A stretch of DNA of 64,000 nucleotides from Catonia carolina. Lineage: Eukaryota; Arthropoda; Insecta; Hemiptera; Achilidae. The translations under genes were made by a program, and so were the position numbers. Numbering within the stretch: the stretch's first letter is position 1; each line of letters begins with the position of its first letter. A model generated the notes under the pieces. It had not been told where the DNA came from, ran no database searches, and saw nothing but the letters and a program-made list of their open reading frames with translations. Positions 10,819 through 21,414 of the stretch are shown in pieces. Where the stretch lies: NCBI GenBank assembly GCA_035578175.1, contig JAQMRL010000006.1:20805506-20869505 (forward strand). The letters run 5' to 3'.

Positions 10819-12535
10819 GAATTTTTTCTAATCCATAGATCGATTTGCAATGACGATAACCTACAAAAGGTTGCTGAAGTGTTTGTATCCAGTCCTGGTA
10901 AATCAACTCGTAAGGGATCTTTTGAAGTAAGGTTATCACGAATTAGCGTGCAAAGGATGATAAAGGAAATAAAATTAAAGCCATTTCGTCCATCTTTACT
11001 CCAAACGCTTCATGAGGACGACAGTGACAGGCGGTTGGAATTCTGTGAGACAGTCGCTCCGTGGAGAAGACGATCCAAACTTTCTGCGATCAATTTTATG
11101 ATCTGATGAGGCATGTATCAAACTCAATGGACGTGTTAATCGGCATAACTGCGTGTACTGGTCGGATACAAATCCTCATATTGTAATTCAAAAAGAGCTT
11201 GATGTGCCTGGTGTTATGGTAGGGGGAGGTATTACGAGTACTGCACTCAGGCCTTATTTTTTTGAGGGAAACGTTAAATCGGAAAATTACTTACAAATGC
11301 TGCAGGAAGTAGTATTTCCGAAACTTGAAAATAATACTGCTTACAATATCCAATCGCTCATCTGGCAATACGATGTCGTCCCAGCACATTTCGGTACCGA
11401 AGTTCGTGAGTTTTTAAATTCCAAAGTTGATGAATGGATTGGTCATCATGGTACAATCAAATAGTCTGCGCGCTCGCCAGACTTAACGCCATGTGATTTT
11501 TCACTGTGGACCATTGTAAAAAAACTAGGTATTCTTCCAAGCCACAAAACCTGCACGAGTACTAGTAAAAATAATGAAAAAATGTTATATAAACATAGGT
11601 CCGAAAACGCTTCGTTAGCGAGTTACAGCTAGCGAAAGTTTCGCCTGGATTTCAGTTCACCAGGTGAAATGAGGTCTTCCTGGAATTGTGGTAAGGTAGA
11701 TTAAGGGGCAAATTCAATCATTTCTTATGGTTTTTGATCTGATAAATTGAATAAAACAGGTCCCAGATCTGTAAGTTAAATAGTTTTTAAGAAAACCAGT
11801 GTCAAATGCAAAAAATGGAGTGAAAAACTTATTTTTTCATCTTTGGGCAAGGATAACTGTGTTATTTCACCAAGAAATAGTTAAAATTTTTCAATAAAAC
11901 ATGTAGAAAATTTTATTCTGAACAAACCGGTGTAAATTAAGTACACAGAAAGCGAATAGATGTTTGATTAAATGAGTTTTTATTCATAAGAGTACAAAGT
12001 AAAATTAACCGGAAAAATTAAAACGAAAAAATGTGTTTTTTTCACTCCATTTTTTTGCATTTGATACTGGTTTTCTCAAAAACTATTCGCTTTCTGTGTA
12101 CTTTATTTACACCGGTTTGTTCAGAATAAAATTTTCTACATTTTTTATTGAAAATTTTTAACTGTTTCTTGGTGAAATAACAAAGTTATTCTTGCCCAAA
12201 GATGAAAAAATGTGATTTTCACTCCATTTTTTGCATTTGACACTGGTTTTCTCAAAAACTATTTAACTTACAGTTCTGGGACCTGTTTTATTCAATTTAT
12301 CAGATCAAAAACCATAAGAAATGATTGAATTCGCCCCTTAATCTACCTTACCACAATTCCAGGAAGACCTCATTTCACCTGGTGAACTGAAATCCAGGCG
12401 AAACTTTCGCTAGCTGTAACTCGCTAACGAAGCGTTTTCGGACCTATGTTTATATAACATTTTTTCATTATTTTTACTAGTACAATGTGCTGTAGAAGTG
12501 GGGGGAGAACTTCATGAATCACCCTGTATACGTAC
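10819..12535 (+). pseudogene. Mariner/Tc-like transposase remnant split by Fold-G
   Basis: Two main frames cover 10819-11106 and 11110-11520. They contain VAEVFVSSPGKSTRKGS (helix-turn-helix region), VQRMIKEIKLKPFRPS, LHEDDSDRRLEFCE, then NCVYWSDTNPH, IQKELDVPGVMV and the decayed SPDLTPCDFSLW block near 11477. These are typical of IS630/Tc1/mariner DDE transposases of about 350 residues. Frameshifts are present, and the expected QDGAPAHF aspartate motif reads QYDVVPAHF. After the insertion at 11562-12480 a C-terminal VEVGGE-like piece resumes, and caccctgtata may be the terminal repeat. It is non-functional. Confidence 0.8.
11562..12480. mobile_element. Fold-G copy 1: foldback with 398-bp arms
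   Basis: Arms at 11562-11959 and 12083-12480 are near-perfect inverted copies (same length, few mismatches), separated by a 123-bp spacer. The terminal motif is CTAGTAAAAATAATG and the insertion is flanked by TA (11560-11561 and 12481-12482), as for Tc1/mariner elements. The spacer itself holds a third partial copy of an arm segment (ttttgcatttgatactgg). No protein is encoded. It interrupts the transposase pseudogene at 10819-12535. Confidence 0.85.
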
Positions 12536-12644
12536 AGTTCATATAATAAATTTGTTTTTTTGTCTACAGGTTTCTTATTCCATTAACATTTCTTCCGATT
12601 TCCGTAAATTCTTCAGATCACTGGCATTAGTTAACTAACTTCGT

Positions 12645-12765
12645 GGGAACCGTCACGGACGCACCAGTAAGTCCTGCTAGTACAAGCAGCTAGTAAACTA
12701 GCGTCGAGGAAATGGGCCGTTACAATACCGAAACACACAGTAGTCGCTAATGACCAAGAAAAAAA
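12645..12765 (+). mobile_element. Degenerate SINE-D copy
   Basis: It shares accgtcac at its start and acacagtagtcgctaatgac at its end with the copy at 8379-8520, in the same orientation. The middle is diverged and the B box is not recognisable. Confidence 0.4.
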
Positions 12766-13546
12766 TAATAAAAAAATATAGTTTAAAAATAGACCCACAA
12801 AAAACACAATAATGCACAATCTTCATAAAAATCTTTAAAAAAATATACAATACTATTGAATCACAGAATTAATAGTAAATTGTACACAGTAAATAAATTT
12901 AAACTGAACAAAACTTAAAAGTTTACAAATGTAAAATTGGTTTTCACAGAAAAAAAAACTTGAAAATAAAGTGGGTTACCACGGAGAGGACACTAGTCAA
13001 ATAAACCGAATAAATCCAGGAAAAATAACAACAGTACATGAAAATCGACCGCAACTGATTCGATATAACCACCAAATAAAAATACAATCGAAACATGACG
13101 GTCAGCTGTATAGGATCAAATACAATTGTATTAGCAGGGTTCGATTTAATCATTATTTGCTATAAGTCAACACGCAGCAGTAGTGAATGGGTTATTCAAA
13201 CGTAAACTGAAATTGTACATGTACACACATGTTACATCTGGGCATCGGGTCTCTTGCCTGTTTAAATAATCCGGCAAACTGTTTAGTTACCGTAACGCCA
13301 CTGCCACGTTTGGTTTACAAATATTGACTTGTTTGAGAGCTCTGTCAGAAAGATAAATTAACCGGTAGGCCAATTTATGCGCACGTGAAAATTTAATAAG
13401 TGTATCTGAAATTATAATGAAGCGTACGTTTAAAAGTTAATATAAAAAACCGTTGGACTTAAAACTAATTATAAAACATCCAGGAATTTTATCTGCTTAA
13501 AAATAATTGTAAAATTCCTTTCATATGATGTTATGAACAGATGATG
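12766..13546. other. A+T-rich spacer
   Basis: Nothing recognisable; short overlapping open frames on both strands have no family features. Confidence 0.35.
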
Positions 13547-13769
13547 TTATTAACAGCTCTTGTCAGTAATTTATCCAGGGACTTTCAACTTCACGGGTAC
13601 GCTAGTATGGATTTTAAAAATTTTTTATCACGCTTTTTAGAAATTGCCACCAGTCTCAAGGCTGGTGGCAATTTCTAAAAAGCCTGATAAAAAATTTTTA
13701 AAATCCATACTAGCGTACCAGTAAAGTTGAAAGTCCCTGGATCAATTATTGACAAGAACTGTTAATAAC
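13547..13769. repeat. Near-perfect hairpin, ~107-bp arms, 8-nt loop
   Basis: The arms 13547-13653 and 13662-13769 are inverted copies with only a handful of mismatches. They meet at GCCACCAG-tctcaagg-CTGGTGGC. A transcript crossing it would form a very stable hairpin. I found no flanking duplication or second copy in the window. It could be a small palindromic MITE, a replication-slippage palindrome or an endo-siRNA hairpin source. Confidence 0.85.
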
Positions 13770-14083
13770 CATAAGTTATTGAAAAACGTAAAAAGTAAAC
13801 GTTGTTAACATTTACCGTTAGTACAAATAGAAAATCATTTGCTATGGACTTATAGAATATAGCTGCGGGAAAACCAGTAAAAAAACCACATATATAATAC
13901 CAATTTCAAATTCTTAGAACAGTTTTAAAATAACCACGGTACTTCTCTAATACATTTCACGCATCCGACAGTAAGAAATAAAATATTAAAATTTTCCACA
14001 CTATATTATCAGTTAACCTGAATAATACAAAAACACTCAAGAAAATTCAGAAGAAAAAATTTTTTAATCCATTTTTTGTTTTG
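13770..14083. other. A+T-rich spacer
   Basis: Nothing recognisable. Confidence 0.35.
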
Positions 14084-14320
14084 TTTTATGTCTAACTGTT
14101 AATCCATAATGTGTGTATGGTGCAATCTGTTTCATTTAGAACAATAAGCAACCTCATGAACCAATCACATAAAAATGATATGCATGATGGAATGTAAATT
14201 ATGTGTAGTCTGGTACAGACTCAGGCCGACCATTACTAAGAATGTATAGTTAATTAAACCCCAACCATCAACGTACACGAGTAACCACTATTTATTAGTA
14301 TTCAAATAAGTATAAAAATA
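14084..14320 (-). mobile_element. SINE-B without head, old copy
   Basis: The minus-strand body and 3' end are clear (caggccgaccattac, caaccatcaacgtacac), while the tRNA-like head is lost. A short ttttatgtctaactgtt piece at its left edge resembles the 3' end of SINE-C/E. Confidence 0.65.
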
Positions 14321-14610
14321 AAAAATACCATGTCCTAGCGGCGCATTAAGTTATAGTGATGTTAAAATTTATAGAGTACTTTTTCTCTAATATTGTTTGA
14401 TAATTTCTATGTATTTTTGCGTTCTTTATCATCATATCCAAGAAGATACATAGTGCTACGGCGTTGATGACGAATCGATCATTTTTAACTAAGATATGAG
14501 GTACCAGAATATAAAAATAACACCAAAAGTAGTTGAAGTTTGGTAATTTGATGTGAAAGAAGCCAAAGATGGTCGTATAATTACATGAAACAGTTTTTAA
14601 TAACATTGAG

Positions 14611-14803
14611 ACGAAGGTTCTTGGTTCAAGTCCTAATAAAGGTAGTTATTTTTATACGGATTTGAATACTAGACAGTGGTTACCGGTGTACTTTGATGAT
14701 TAGGGTTCAGTTAACCATACTCTCTCAAGAATTTTCATCCTGGGTCTGTACAAGATTACACCTCATTTGCACGTCATACACATTATCCTCATCTCATTGG
14801 GTC
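14611..14803 (+). mobile_element. SINE-B fragment, left arm of a SINE palindrome
   Basis: This plus-strand copy begins just before the B box (ggttcaagtcc) and stops abruptly at cattgggtcaa, short of the normal 3' end. It joins directly to an inverted SINE-B, giving an inverted repeat of about 190 bp with almost no spacer. Confidence 0.8.
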
Positions 14804-15128
14804 AACCCCATGACCCAATGAGATGAGGATTAATGCGTATGACCTGTAAATGAGGTGTAGTCTTGTACAGACCCAGGCCAATCATCCCTGAGAGAGTATG
14901 GTTAATTTAACCCCAATCATCAAAGTACACTGGTAACCACTGTCTAGTATTCAAATCCGTATAAAAATAACTACCTTTATTAGGATTTGAACCAGAAACC
15001 TTTGTCTCCGAAAATCAGCAGTTTTATTGGTACTTGGCTAATTAATTAATTTCCCTAAAATACTTAGCTGAAATAAACAGCTGACTCGCGGCGACGACGT
15101 AACCTCTAGACCAACCCGGTGGGTTAAA
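14804..15128 (-). mobile_element. SINE-B copy, right arm of a SINE palindrome
   Basis: This minus-strand copy starts at ccccatgacccaat, so its own 3' end is missing too. It then runs through a full head (B box, cgcggcgacgac, accaacccggtgggtt). A ~57-bp insertion at about 15022-15080 interrupts the palindromic arm of the head. Confidence 0.8.
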
Positions 15129-16023
15129 AAATAAATTACTATACCAATTTTAACAATAAGAAAGAGGAGACTCATTGATGGGTGAAATATTCATTGAATA
15201 TTTTTATTGTTCCGTAGAGAACAGATTATAGATTTTTTCAAAATAAAAAAAACATGAAAAATCATACCCTTCTCTGATGCACTTCCTTCAACAAGGTTTT
15301 TATAATAGAGAGAACACTTACGAATTACTCCTTCTATTTTTTTAGGACGGTAAATTTTTTACTGGAAAAAATTATTGATTACAATGTTCACGTTCTTTTA
15401 CCGTAATAACAGTAGGAGCACATAAATTTTCAAAGAAACATAACATGAGCTATAAATATTAAGGCGAAAAAGTGAAAACAGACAAAAAGGAAATACAGTG
15501 AGTGAATGAATAATAAAAAATATATCCATAATACGGTTTAATAAACGATGCAAAAGAACAGTGAAAAGAAAAAAATTCAGGTCAAAAAAGTTTTCTTTAG
15601 AAGCTAATTCAAAAGATGAATATTCTTTCATCTGGGGAACTTAGCTGCTATATTTGTTCCCCTAGATCCCCCATCGTTACATATCCTTTTTAAGTTATCC
15701 ATTCTATGGCAGCCAATAGAGAGCGCAATAAATATTTTATGATTGCGTCGTCATCTTAAATTTTAAAGCTTTTTTCAGTAGAAAGACTTTTATATAATAT
15801 TTTATACTTCGACACTTCCTCAGCAACAGCGAGATCACATAAAACTTTGTGTTCCGTTCCGGTAAAATGTCTCATAAAAAATGAATAAAATTATTCGATT
15901 TTAATGACAGAAGATGTAAATAACGGGCACAACCTAAATGCATCACTAGTATTATTTCAAAGAGATTATAAAAAAGTAAAAAAATCGTACGTATCTAACG
16001 CGTCTGAATAACTGAATGTATGT
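15129..16023. other. A+T-rich spacer
   Basis: Nothing recognisable. Minus-strand open frames here are short, hydrophobic and unsupported. Confidence 0.35.
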
Positions 16024-17255
16024 AAAAAAATATTTATGTATTTTAATCTTGCATAATCAGATCGGCAACATCGATTAAATATTTTAAAAATACATAATGT
16101 ATTTCCCCACTCTTGCATACATTCCCTGGGAGATATTACAAAAGAATCGCAGTAGTAGTAAAAAAAAAACAAAATCTGGTGTGAACACTCACACGACTTT
16201 CCCTTGCCAATGAAAATAATTAACAATATAACCTAAGTAATAAAACATTAGAAATAAACAAAAATCTAACCTCAAAAAACCTAACCTTATTTTAATCATG
16301 AGTGAAAAACGCAAAATGAAAATGAACCTCAATTTGACTTTGAAATACTGAAAATCATTCTTTCACGCTAAACTAGGCTCTGTAGAGAAAAATGCTCTAT
16401 TTAAAATTTTAGATCTTTTAATTTCCTATAAATTTGATTATATACATTTTTGTCGTAAAATGCATACTAAGGCCGAAATTTAAAAAAAATCGATTTTTCA
16501 CACGTTTTCGTGAGAAAAAACAGAAAATCGCTAATTACCGCTAAACTATGCGTTACCTACAAAAAAAGTTTGAATAAAAAGTTGTAGGATTTTATATTGT
16601 CTACAACTTTTATTGTATACATTTTTGCGCTAAAATACATATTAAAGCCGTAATCTTAAAAACACACTTTTTTTACTTGAAAACAGCCTCTCCAACAATT
16701 TCAGCAGACATGACGACTACTGTATCTTGTAAAGCATAAAAAATTTAGTAAGCCAGGAGATTTTTTAAAAAATCGTAGGACCCCGTTTTTGAGAAAATCG
16801 AAAAAAGTGAAAAATGACACGAATAAACTACTACTTCCGGTTGACCGATTTTGATGAAAATGTTCGTGTCGCGTCCGGTAGTGGTGCCTAACTTAAGTTT
16901 TAAGTTTCAAGTTCGTACGATTTTCCGTTCTTGAGATATTCTGTTCACACACACAAACACAAACACAGACCAATCGCTAAAAACATGTTTTTTGGGTTCA
17001 GGGGGTCTGAAAACGTGTAGATCCGGTGAAAACTCGATTTCGAAATATCGACATGAAAACAATACTTTCCTTCCTATATATTAATATAGGCAAGAGAGAG
17101 TAAAAATATTTATGTATTTTAAGTTATCTTGCTCAATCACATCGGCAACATCGAATAAATATTTTAAAAATACGAGCATAACTGTATTTCCCCGCTCTTA
17201 CATACAATCCTTGGGAGCAATTACAAAAGAATCGTTTATCAAACAGTAGTAGTCA
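16024..17255. repeat. ~145-bp direct repeats flanking a Rep-A copy
   Basis: 16024-16168 and 17102-17255 are direct repeats sharing atttatgtattttaa, atcggcaacatcga, taaatattttaaaaatac and caaaagaatcg. They differ by substitutions and small insertions. A complete Rep-A lies exactly between them. They are too long for a target-site duplication, so a local duplication is more likely. Confidence 0.75.
16172..17101 (-). mobile_element. Rep-A copy, full length
   Basis: The minus-strand copy runs from tactctctcttgcc at the right edge to the hairpin GTGTGAGTGTTCACACCAG at the left. Both internal 175-bp blocks, the CTACAACTTTT stem and the TCTCACG/CGTGAGA stem-like element are retained. The 3' hairpin has lost one loop base. 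Confidence 0.8.
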
Positions 17256-17589
17256 AAAATACACACAGAAGCATCAAACTGACCTACCCTTGAAGATGCG
17301 AAACCATAGTTAGGTGCTTTAAATATACCACAGCAAATTTAATTGAAATAAATTTAGATTTTTATCATCATAAACAAAAATAATTAGGACTCCCGGTCTA
17401 TTCCAAATTCAGACTTAGAAATCTGCAGTACTTTGGGTGACGTTTACATCCCCGCCTCTTCGCCTCGACGTCGTCGAATACCACCTTGTACGGTTAGCTT
17501 GTAAGAAAAACACCTGAATGCTGTTTAAAATAAGTCTTTATGAGATTCAGAACTTAAACTGGAAACATTTCAAAGGCTTATTTATAATT
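17256..17589. other. A+T-rich spacer
   Basis: A locally G+C-richer stretch at 17430-17500 (cgcctcgacgtcgtcg) has no identifiable function. Confidence 0.35.
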
Positions 17590-17805
17590 TGATGAAAATG
17601 GAAACGATAAGAAAAAGAAGACTGAGCGTTTACGGACACCTGTATAGAATGGATGACAACTGGTTGACAAAACAAATTTTCAAGACACTAAACTATAGAC
17701 CTAAGGTATCAAATAGCAATTTAAAGAAGTAAGAATATTGAGAAAACCGGAATAAACAAAGAAAACTTCATGAACTGAACCAAATTCAAACAACTACTGT
17801 CGATT
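17590..17805 (+). pseudogene. LINE (type 2) C-terminal fragment
   Basis: The frame from 17594 reads METIRKRRLSVYGHLYRMDD and NWLTKQIFKTLNYR, a motif pair also seen in the minus-strand remnant at 53935-54345, then breaks with stops. The motif follows the reverse transcriptase in a LINE type I recognise from insect genomes. It abuts an inverted tail of the same LINE type at 17806. Confidence 0.65.
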
Positions 17806-18085
17806 TCTTTATTTATTTATTTTGCTTTTACGGCCATATTAGACCACTCAATCAATTTTTGGAGGCTTTTCTCCTAGCACAGTAATCTCTCATCACTTGG
17901 GCTCTTCTTTCCCGTTCTGCTTCCAAATAAATCACCTTTCTCCTCTTTATTTCTATTTCTTTAAATCTAGTCTCACTTTGGTGTAATATTTTCAATTTAT
18001 TCGTTTTTTGCCTCAAGTCTTGTTCTGTAATCCGTAGTTCCGCCATGTCTTCCTTGACCTCTTTTATCCATTGTGGATGTATGCG
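17806..18085 (-). pseudogene. LINE (type 2) extreme C terminus and tail
   Basis: The minus-strand frame ends EVKEDMAELRITEQDL, then a basic helix with ERERRAQVMRDYCARRKA. After the stop come tggtctaatatggccgt and an A+T-rich tail. The 64-codon open frame (17852-18046) is a LINE end, not a gene. A 155-bp piece of it is duplicated at 18197-18353. Confidence 0.7.
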
Positions 18086-18094
18086 ATTTCTTTA

Positions 18095-18475
18095 TTATAC
18101 ATACCCGACCGAGTTTGCAGCCTTCGTTCTTCAAAACCGCTTGTTCAATTTTAACGTACTATACACCAAAATTTGGCTGATTTCAATCTGCGTTGTTCAA
18201 TTTTTGGAGGCTTTTCTCCTAGCCCAGTAATCTCTCATCACTTGGGCTCTTCTTTCCCGTTCTGCTTCCAAATAAATCACCTTTCTCCTCTTTATTTCTA
18301 TTTCTTTAAATCTAGTCTCACTTTGGTGTAATATTTTCAATTTATTCGTTTTTGAAATGTAAGTTTCATATTTGTAGCGTTTTTTAATATTACGATATCA
18401 AGATACGAAGATAAGAAGAAGGTCAGAAGATAAGAAGAAAATAAGAGCCGGTTTTTTTGTTGCTGCAACAGATAA
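18095..18475 (+). repeat. Rep-J interrupted by a 155-bp LINE tail copy
   Basis: Rep-J is recognised by cttcaaaaccgcttgttc and ctatacaccaaaatttggc, shared with 61698-61880. At 18197-18353 it is interrupted by a second copy of the LINE tail at about 17857-18011, with essentially one visible mismatch (agcccag for agcacag). After it, Rep-J continues with agtttcatat and gtttttttgttgctgcaac. Confidence 0.7.
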
Positions 18476-18725
18476 GAGGAATTTAGAGAATTATAACTTA
18501 AACACCTCTTGACCGATTTATTTGAGATTTGGCCAGAATATAAACTTGTATGTTGTTCTTATACGTACGAAATTTCATATTTGTAGCATATTTAAATTTT
18601 GATTTATTAGTACAATTCTAAATCCCTGTTAACTCCGTGACTGCTCATAAATTCGGAAATTTCAAAAAACCATTGTATTTGGTATAAAAAAGTTAAAAGA
18701 AATTCATTAATATTATGGAACAGCG

Positions 18726-19102
18726 TTGTGTTGTGTTTAGGTAATCAGCCGAAAGGCTGGTTTCAACCTGTAGAGGTTTTACTAATTAAAACGAGGAGTG
18801 AGGTGGTTTACCATTGCCTTCCTCACTGAGTGGAAAAGTACACTTATCAGCAAGCCAGGCCCTCTGAAAAGCACATATTTTCCACTCTGCAAATGACAAC
18901 TTCACTTCATTCACCACAGGGTCTGGCTGTATAGTGAAATTCATTACTTTCAGAGGAGATAACTCTGATTAGTGTCTTTTACACCTCTGCCTATTCTGTT
19001 CTTAAATGATTCAGTCATTTAATTGGCTGACCATGTGACAAGAAACAGAACTATTTATTTTAGCCCTGCAACTAACAGATTGAGTGTAAATAATTTGACA
19101 AT
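18726..19102 (-). mobile_element. Retro-F copy, nearly full length
   Basis: The minus-strand copy ends in ctgattacctaaacacaac and has well-kept ctcactgaggaag-type and gtgaatgaagtgaagttgtc blocks. The first ~20 bp of the 5' end are gone. The flanks atggaac on both sides may be a target duplication, but this DNA is repetitive (ataatggaac recurs), so I am unsure. Confidence 0.7.
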
Positions 19103-19254
19103 AATGGAACTATGGACAATAATGGAATAATGGAACAATGGAACAGCGATTGACCAGTTATTCGGAAGAATTTTTAAAATATTTAAATAATGGCTAATGC
19201 TGTGGGTAAGAAAGAAGTTTAACCATGCTGCCGTGTTCTATAACTTTGATACTT

Positions 19255-19611
19255 TAAATTTCAGCGAACATAGCACTACCCTATCTTGTAAAACATAAAC
19301 AATGTAGTAAATGAGGCGATTTAAAAAAAAAAACAATCGTAGGACCCATTTTGAGAAAATCGCAAAAAAGTGAAAATGACACGAATAAGCTACTACTTCT
19401 GGTTGACCGATTTTGAAGTATCAAGTTTCAACTTCGTACGATGTTCTGTTTTTGAGATATTTAGTTCACACACAGACCAATCGCTAAAAACGTATTTTTT
19501 AGGTTCAGGGGGTATGAAAACGTGTATTCCGGTGAAAATTCGAATTCGAAAAATCTACAAAATACAATACTTTACTTTCTATATATTCATATAGGCAAGA
19601 GAAAGTAAAAA
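19255..19611 (-). mobile_element. Rep-A 5' third
   Basis: The minus-strand copy keeps the ACTTTCTCTTGCC end and extends only to the conserved agatagggtagtgct segment, which lies before the duplicated blocks. The 3' two thirds are missing. Confidence 0.7.
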
Positions 19612-20419
19612 AATTGATCGCAAAAGCATGCATTGTTAAAAAAATCCGGAATTTCGCATATCCGAAATCAGATCCACCCCCTATTTTTTGGTTAAGGGGG
19701 GGTTTAACAGTACATTAATATAAACGAATTGGTATGAAATACGAGACAGTAAAATAAAATAAAGGAGAAGAGCCAAATATAATTTATTATTATCATCATA
19801 ATTCTATTTCAACAAAATTTATATAGAAGAATTATATAGAAGTATTATAAGTTCAAATACAATAATAACAATATAAAGAAAATATCGCCAACAAAAAAAT
19901 AAATCTGTACGATATAAAAGTAATACGGGATTAGGTTGTAGTAAGAAAATAAACTTCTATAAGTGGAAATGAAAGAGTAAAAGTTGTCTACCCAGCAGCT
20001 GGTATATTGTTGAAGAAGGGGTTTAATCCCGAGGATTCACCACATATAATTCCTTAGATTCAACCCGAAATATATCTAAACTCCTGAGTCAAAGATCCTT
20101 AACTTGAATTGAACTTAAAACCAACAAAAGATTGTTCGTCAGACGATTTGAAATCCTCTCTTTGATGAAGAAACTTGTTTTAAACTCTCCGGGTTCAACT
20201 TTCATTTCCCTTAAAACCAGATAAGAAAACGAAGAAAATCAGAAAATAAAAGTAGGTACACATCATACAATTAAATCATTCAGTGAAGTACGAAAATCTG
20301 AATCGTTAATAAAATATAAAAAATACATTATTTTAAGTTGGGAAAATACAGCGCACATGATACGAAACCTACATAAATCTGTAGTAATATGAAAGGAATG
20401 TTATTAATAATGGTCTAAA
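19612..20419. other. A+T-rich spacer
   Basis: Nothing recognisable. Confidence 0.35.
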
Positions 20420-21414
20420 AGATAGGGCACGTGCCATATCTGCTGAAAAATCTTGGAGGCCAGTGCACTTATGGTAAAAAATTCTTCTTTTTAAATATTG
20501 CGGCCTTAATATGCATTTTAGGGCAAAAATGTATACAATTAAAGTTGTAGAAAATTAAAAAAAATCTGTAACATTTATTTCAAGCATTTTACTTTCTCTT
20601 GCCTATATGAATATAAGTATAGGAAGGAAAGTATTGTTTAGCTTGGCTTCATAACACGAAAAATCACTTTTTGACGCTAAACTAGGGTCTACACAGAAAA
20701 ATGATTAAAATAAAAGTTGTAGATCTTTTAATTTCTATAAATTTTATTATACACTGTCGTCGTAAAATGCATACTAAGGCCGAAATCTTTAAAAAAATTC
20801 ATTGTTTACAGATTTTCATAACAAAAAAAAACAACTGAAAATCACAAATTACTGCTAAATTAATCGTTATAGAAAAACTGTAGATTTTGAAATTGTCTAT
20901 AACTTTTATTACATAGCCTACACTTTTTCCCTAAAATGCATTTTAAGGCCGCAATCTAAAAAATAACAATTTTTTCTACGAGAGAACAACCTCCACAAGT
21001 ATTTCAGCAGACATGGCGCCTACCATCTTGTAGAGCATAAAAAATGTAGTAAATAAGGCGATTTTTAAAAAAAAATCGTCGGAGCCGTTTTTGAGAAAAT
21101 CGCAAAAAAGTGATAAATTACATTACATGAATAAACTACTACTTCCGGTTGGCTGATTTTACTGAAAATTTTCGTGTCGGGTCCTCTAGTAGGTCCTAAC
21201 GTTAGTTTCAAGTTTCAACTTTGTACGATGTTCCGTTCTAAAAATAATAATATTTTGTTCACACACACATACACCAAACCAATCGCTAAAAACATGTTTT
21301 TTGGGTTCAGGGGTCTGAAAACGTGTATATTCATCACTTGTGTAAAACTCAACTTCGAAAAGTCGACATGAAAACAATACTTTCCTATATATTAAGACAA
21401 CAGAAAGTAAAAAA
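20420..21414. mobile_element. Rep-A composite of three pieces
   Basis: A plus-strand internal piece (20420-20590) is followed by a plus-strand 5' terminus of only 50 bp (20591-20640, actttctcttgcctatatga). A minus-strand, 3'-truncated copy (20641-21414) comes next. The last ends in a decayed actttctgttgtc. The direct joins suggest Rep-A inserting into Rep-A, or template switching. Confidence 0.7.

Noticed and set aside
10810..11464. Functional mariner transposase
   Set aside because: Frameshifts, an altered QDGAPAH-type motif and the Fold-G insertion show it is inactive.
15398..15631. Minus-strand hydrophobic frames in A+T-rich spacers (also 12944-13153, 25003-25280)
   Set aside because: Short phenylalanine/leucine/isoleucine-rich frames are common by chance in A+T-rich DNA, and no motif supports them.
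17852..18046. Small basic protein gene on the minus strand
   Set aside because: The sequence is the extreme C terminus of a LINE, duplicated nearby and matched by the ends at 22900 and 60230.
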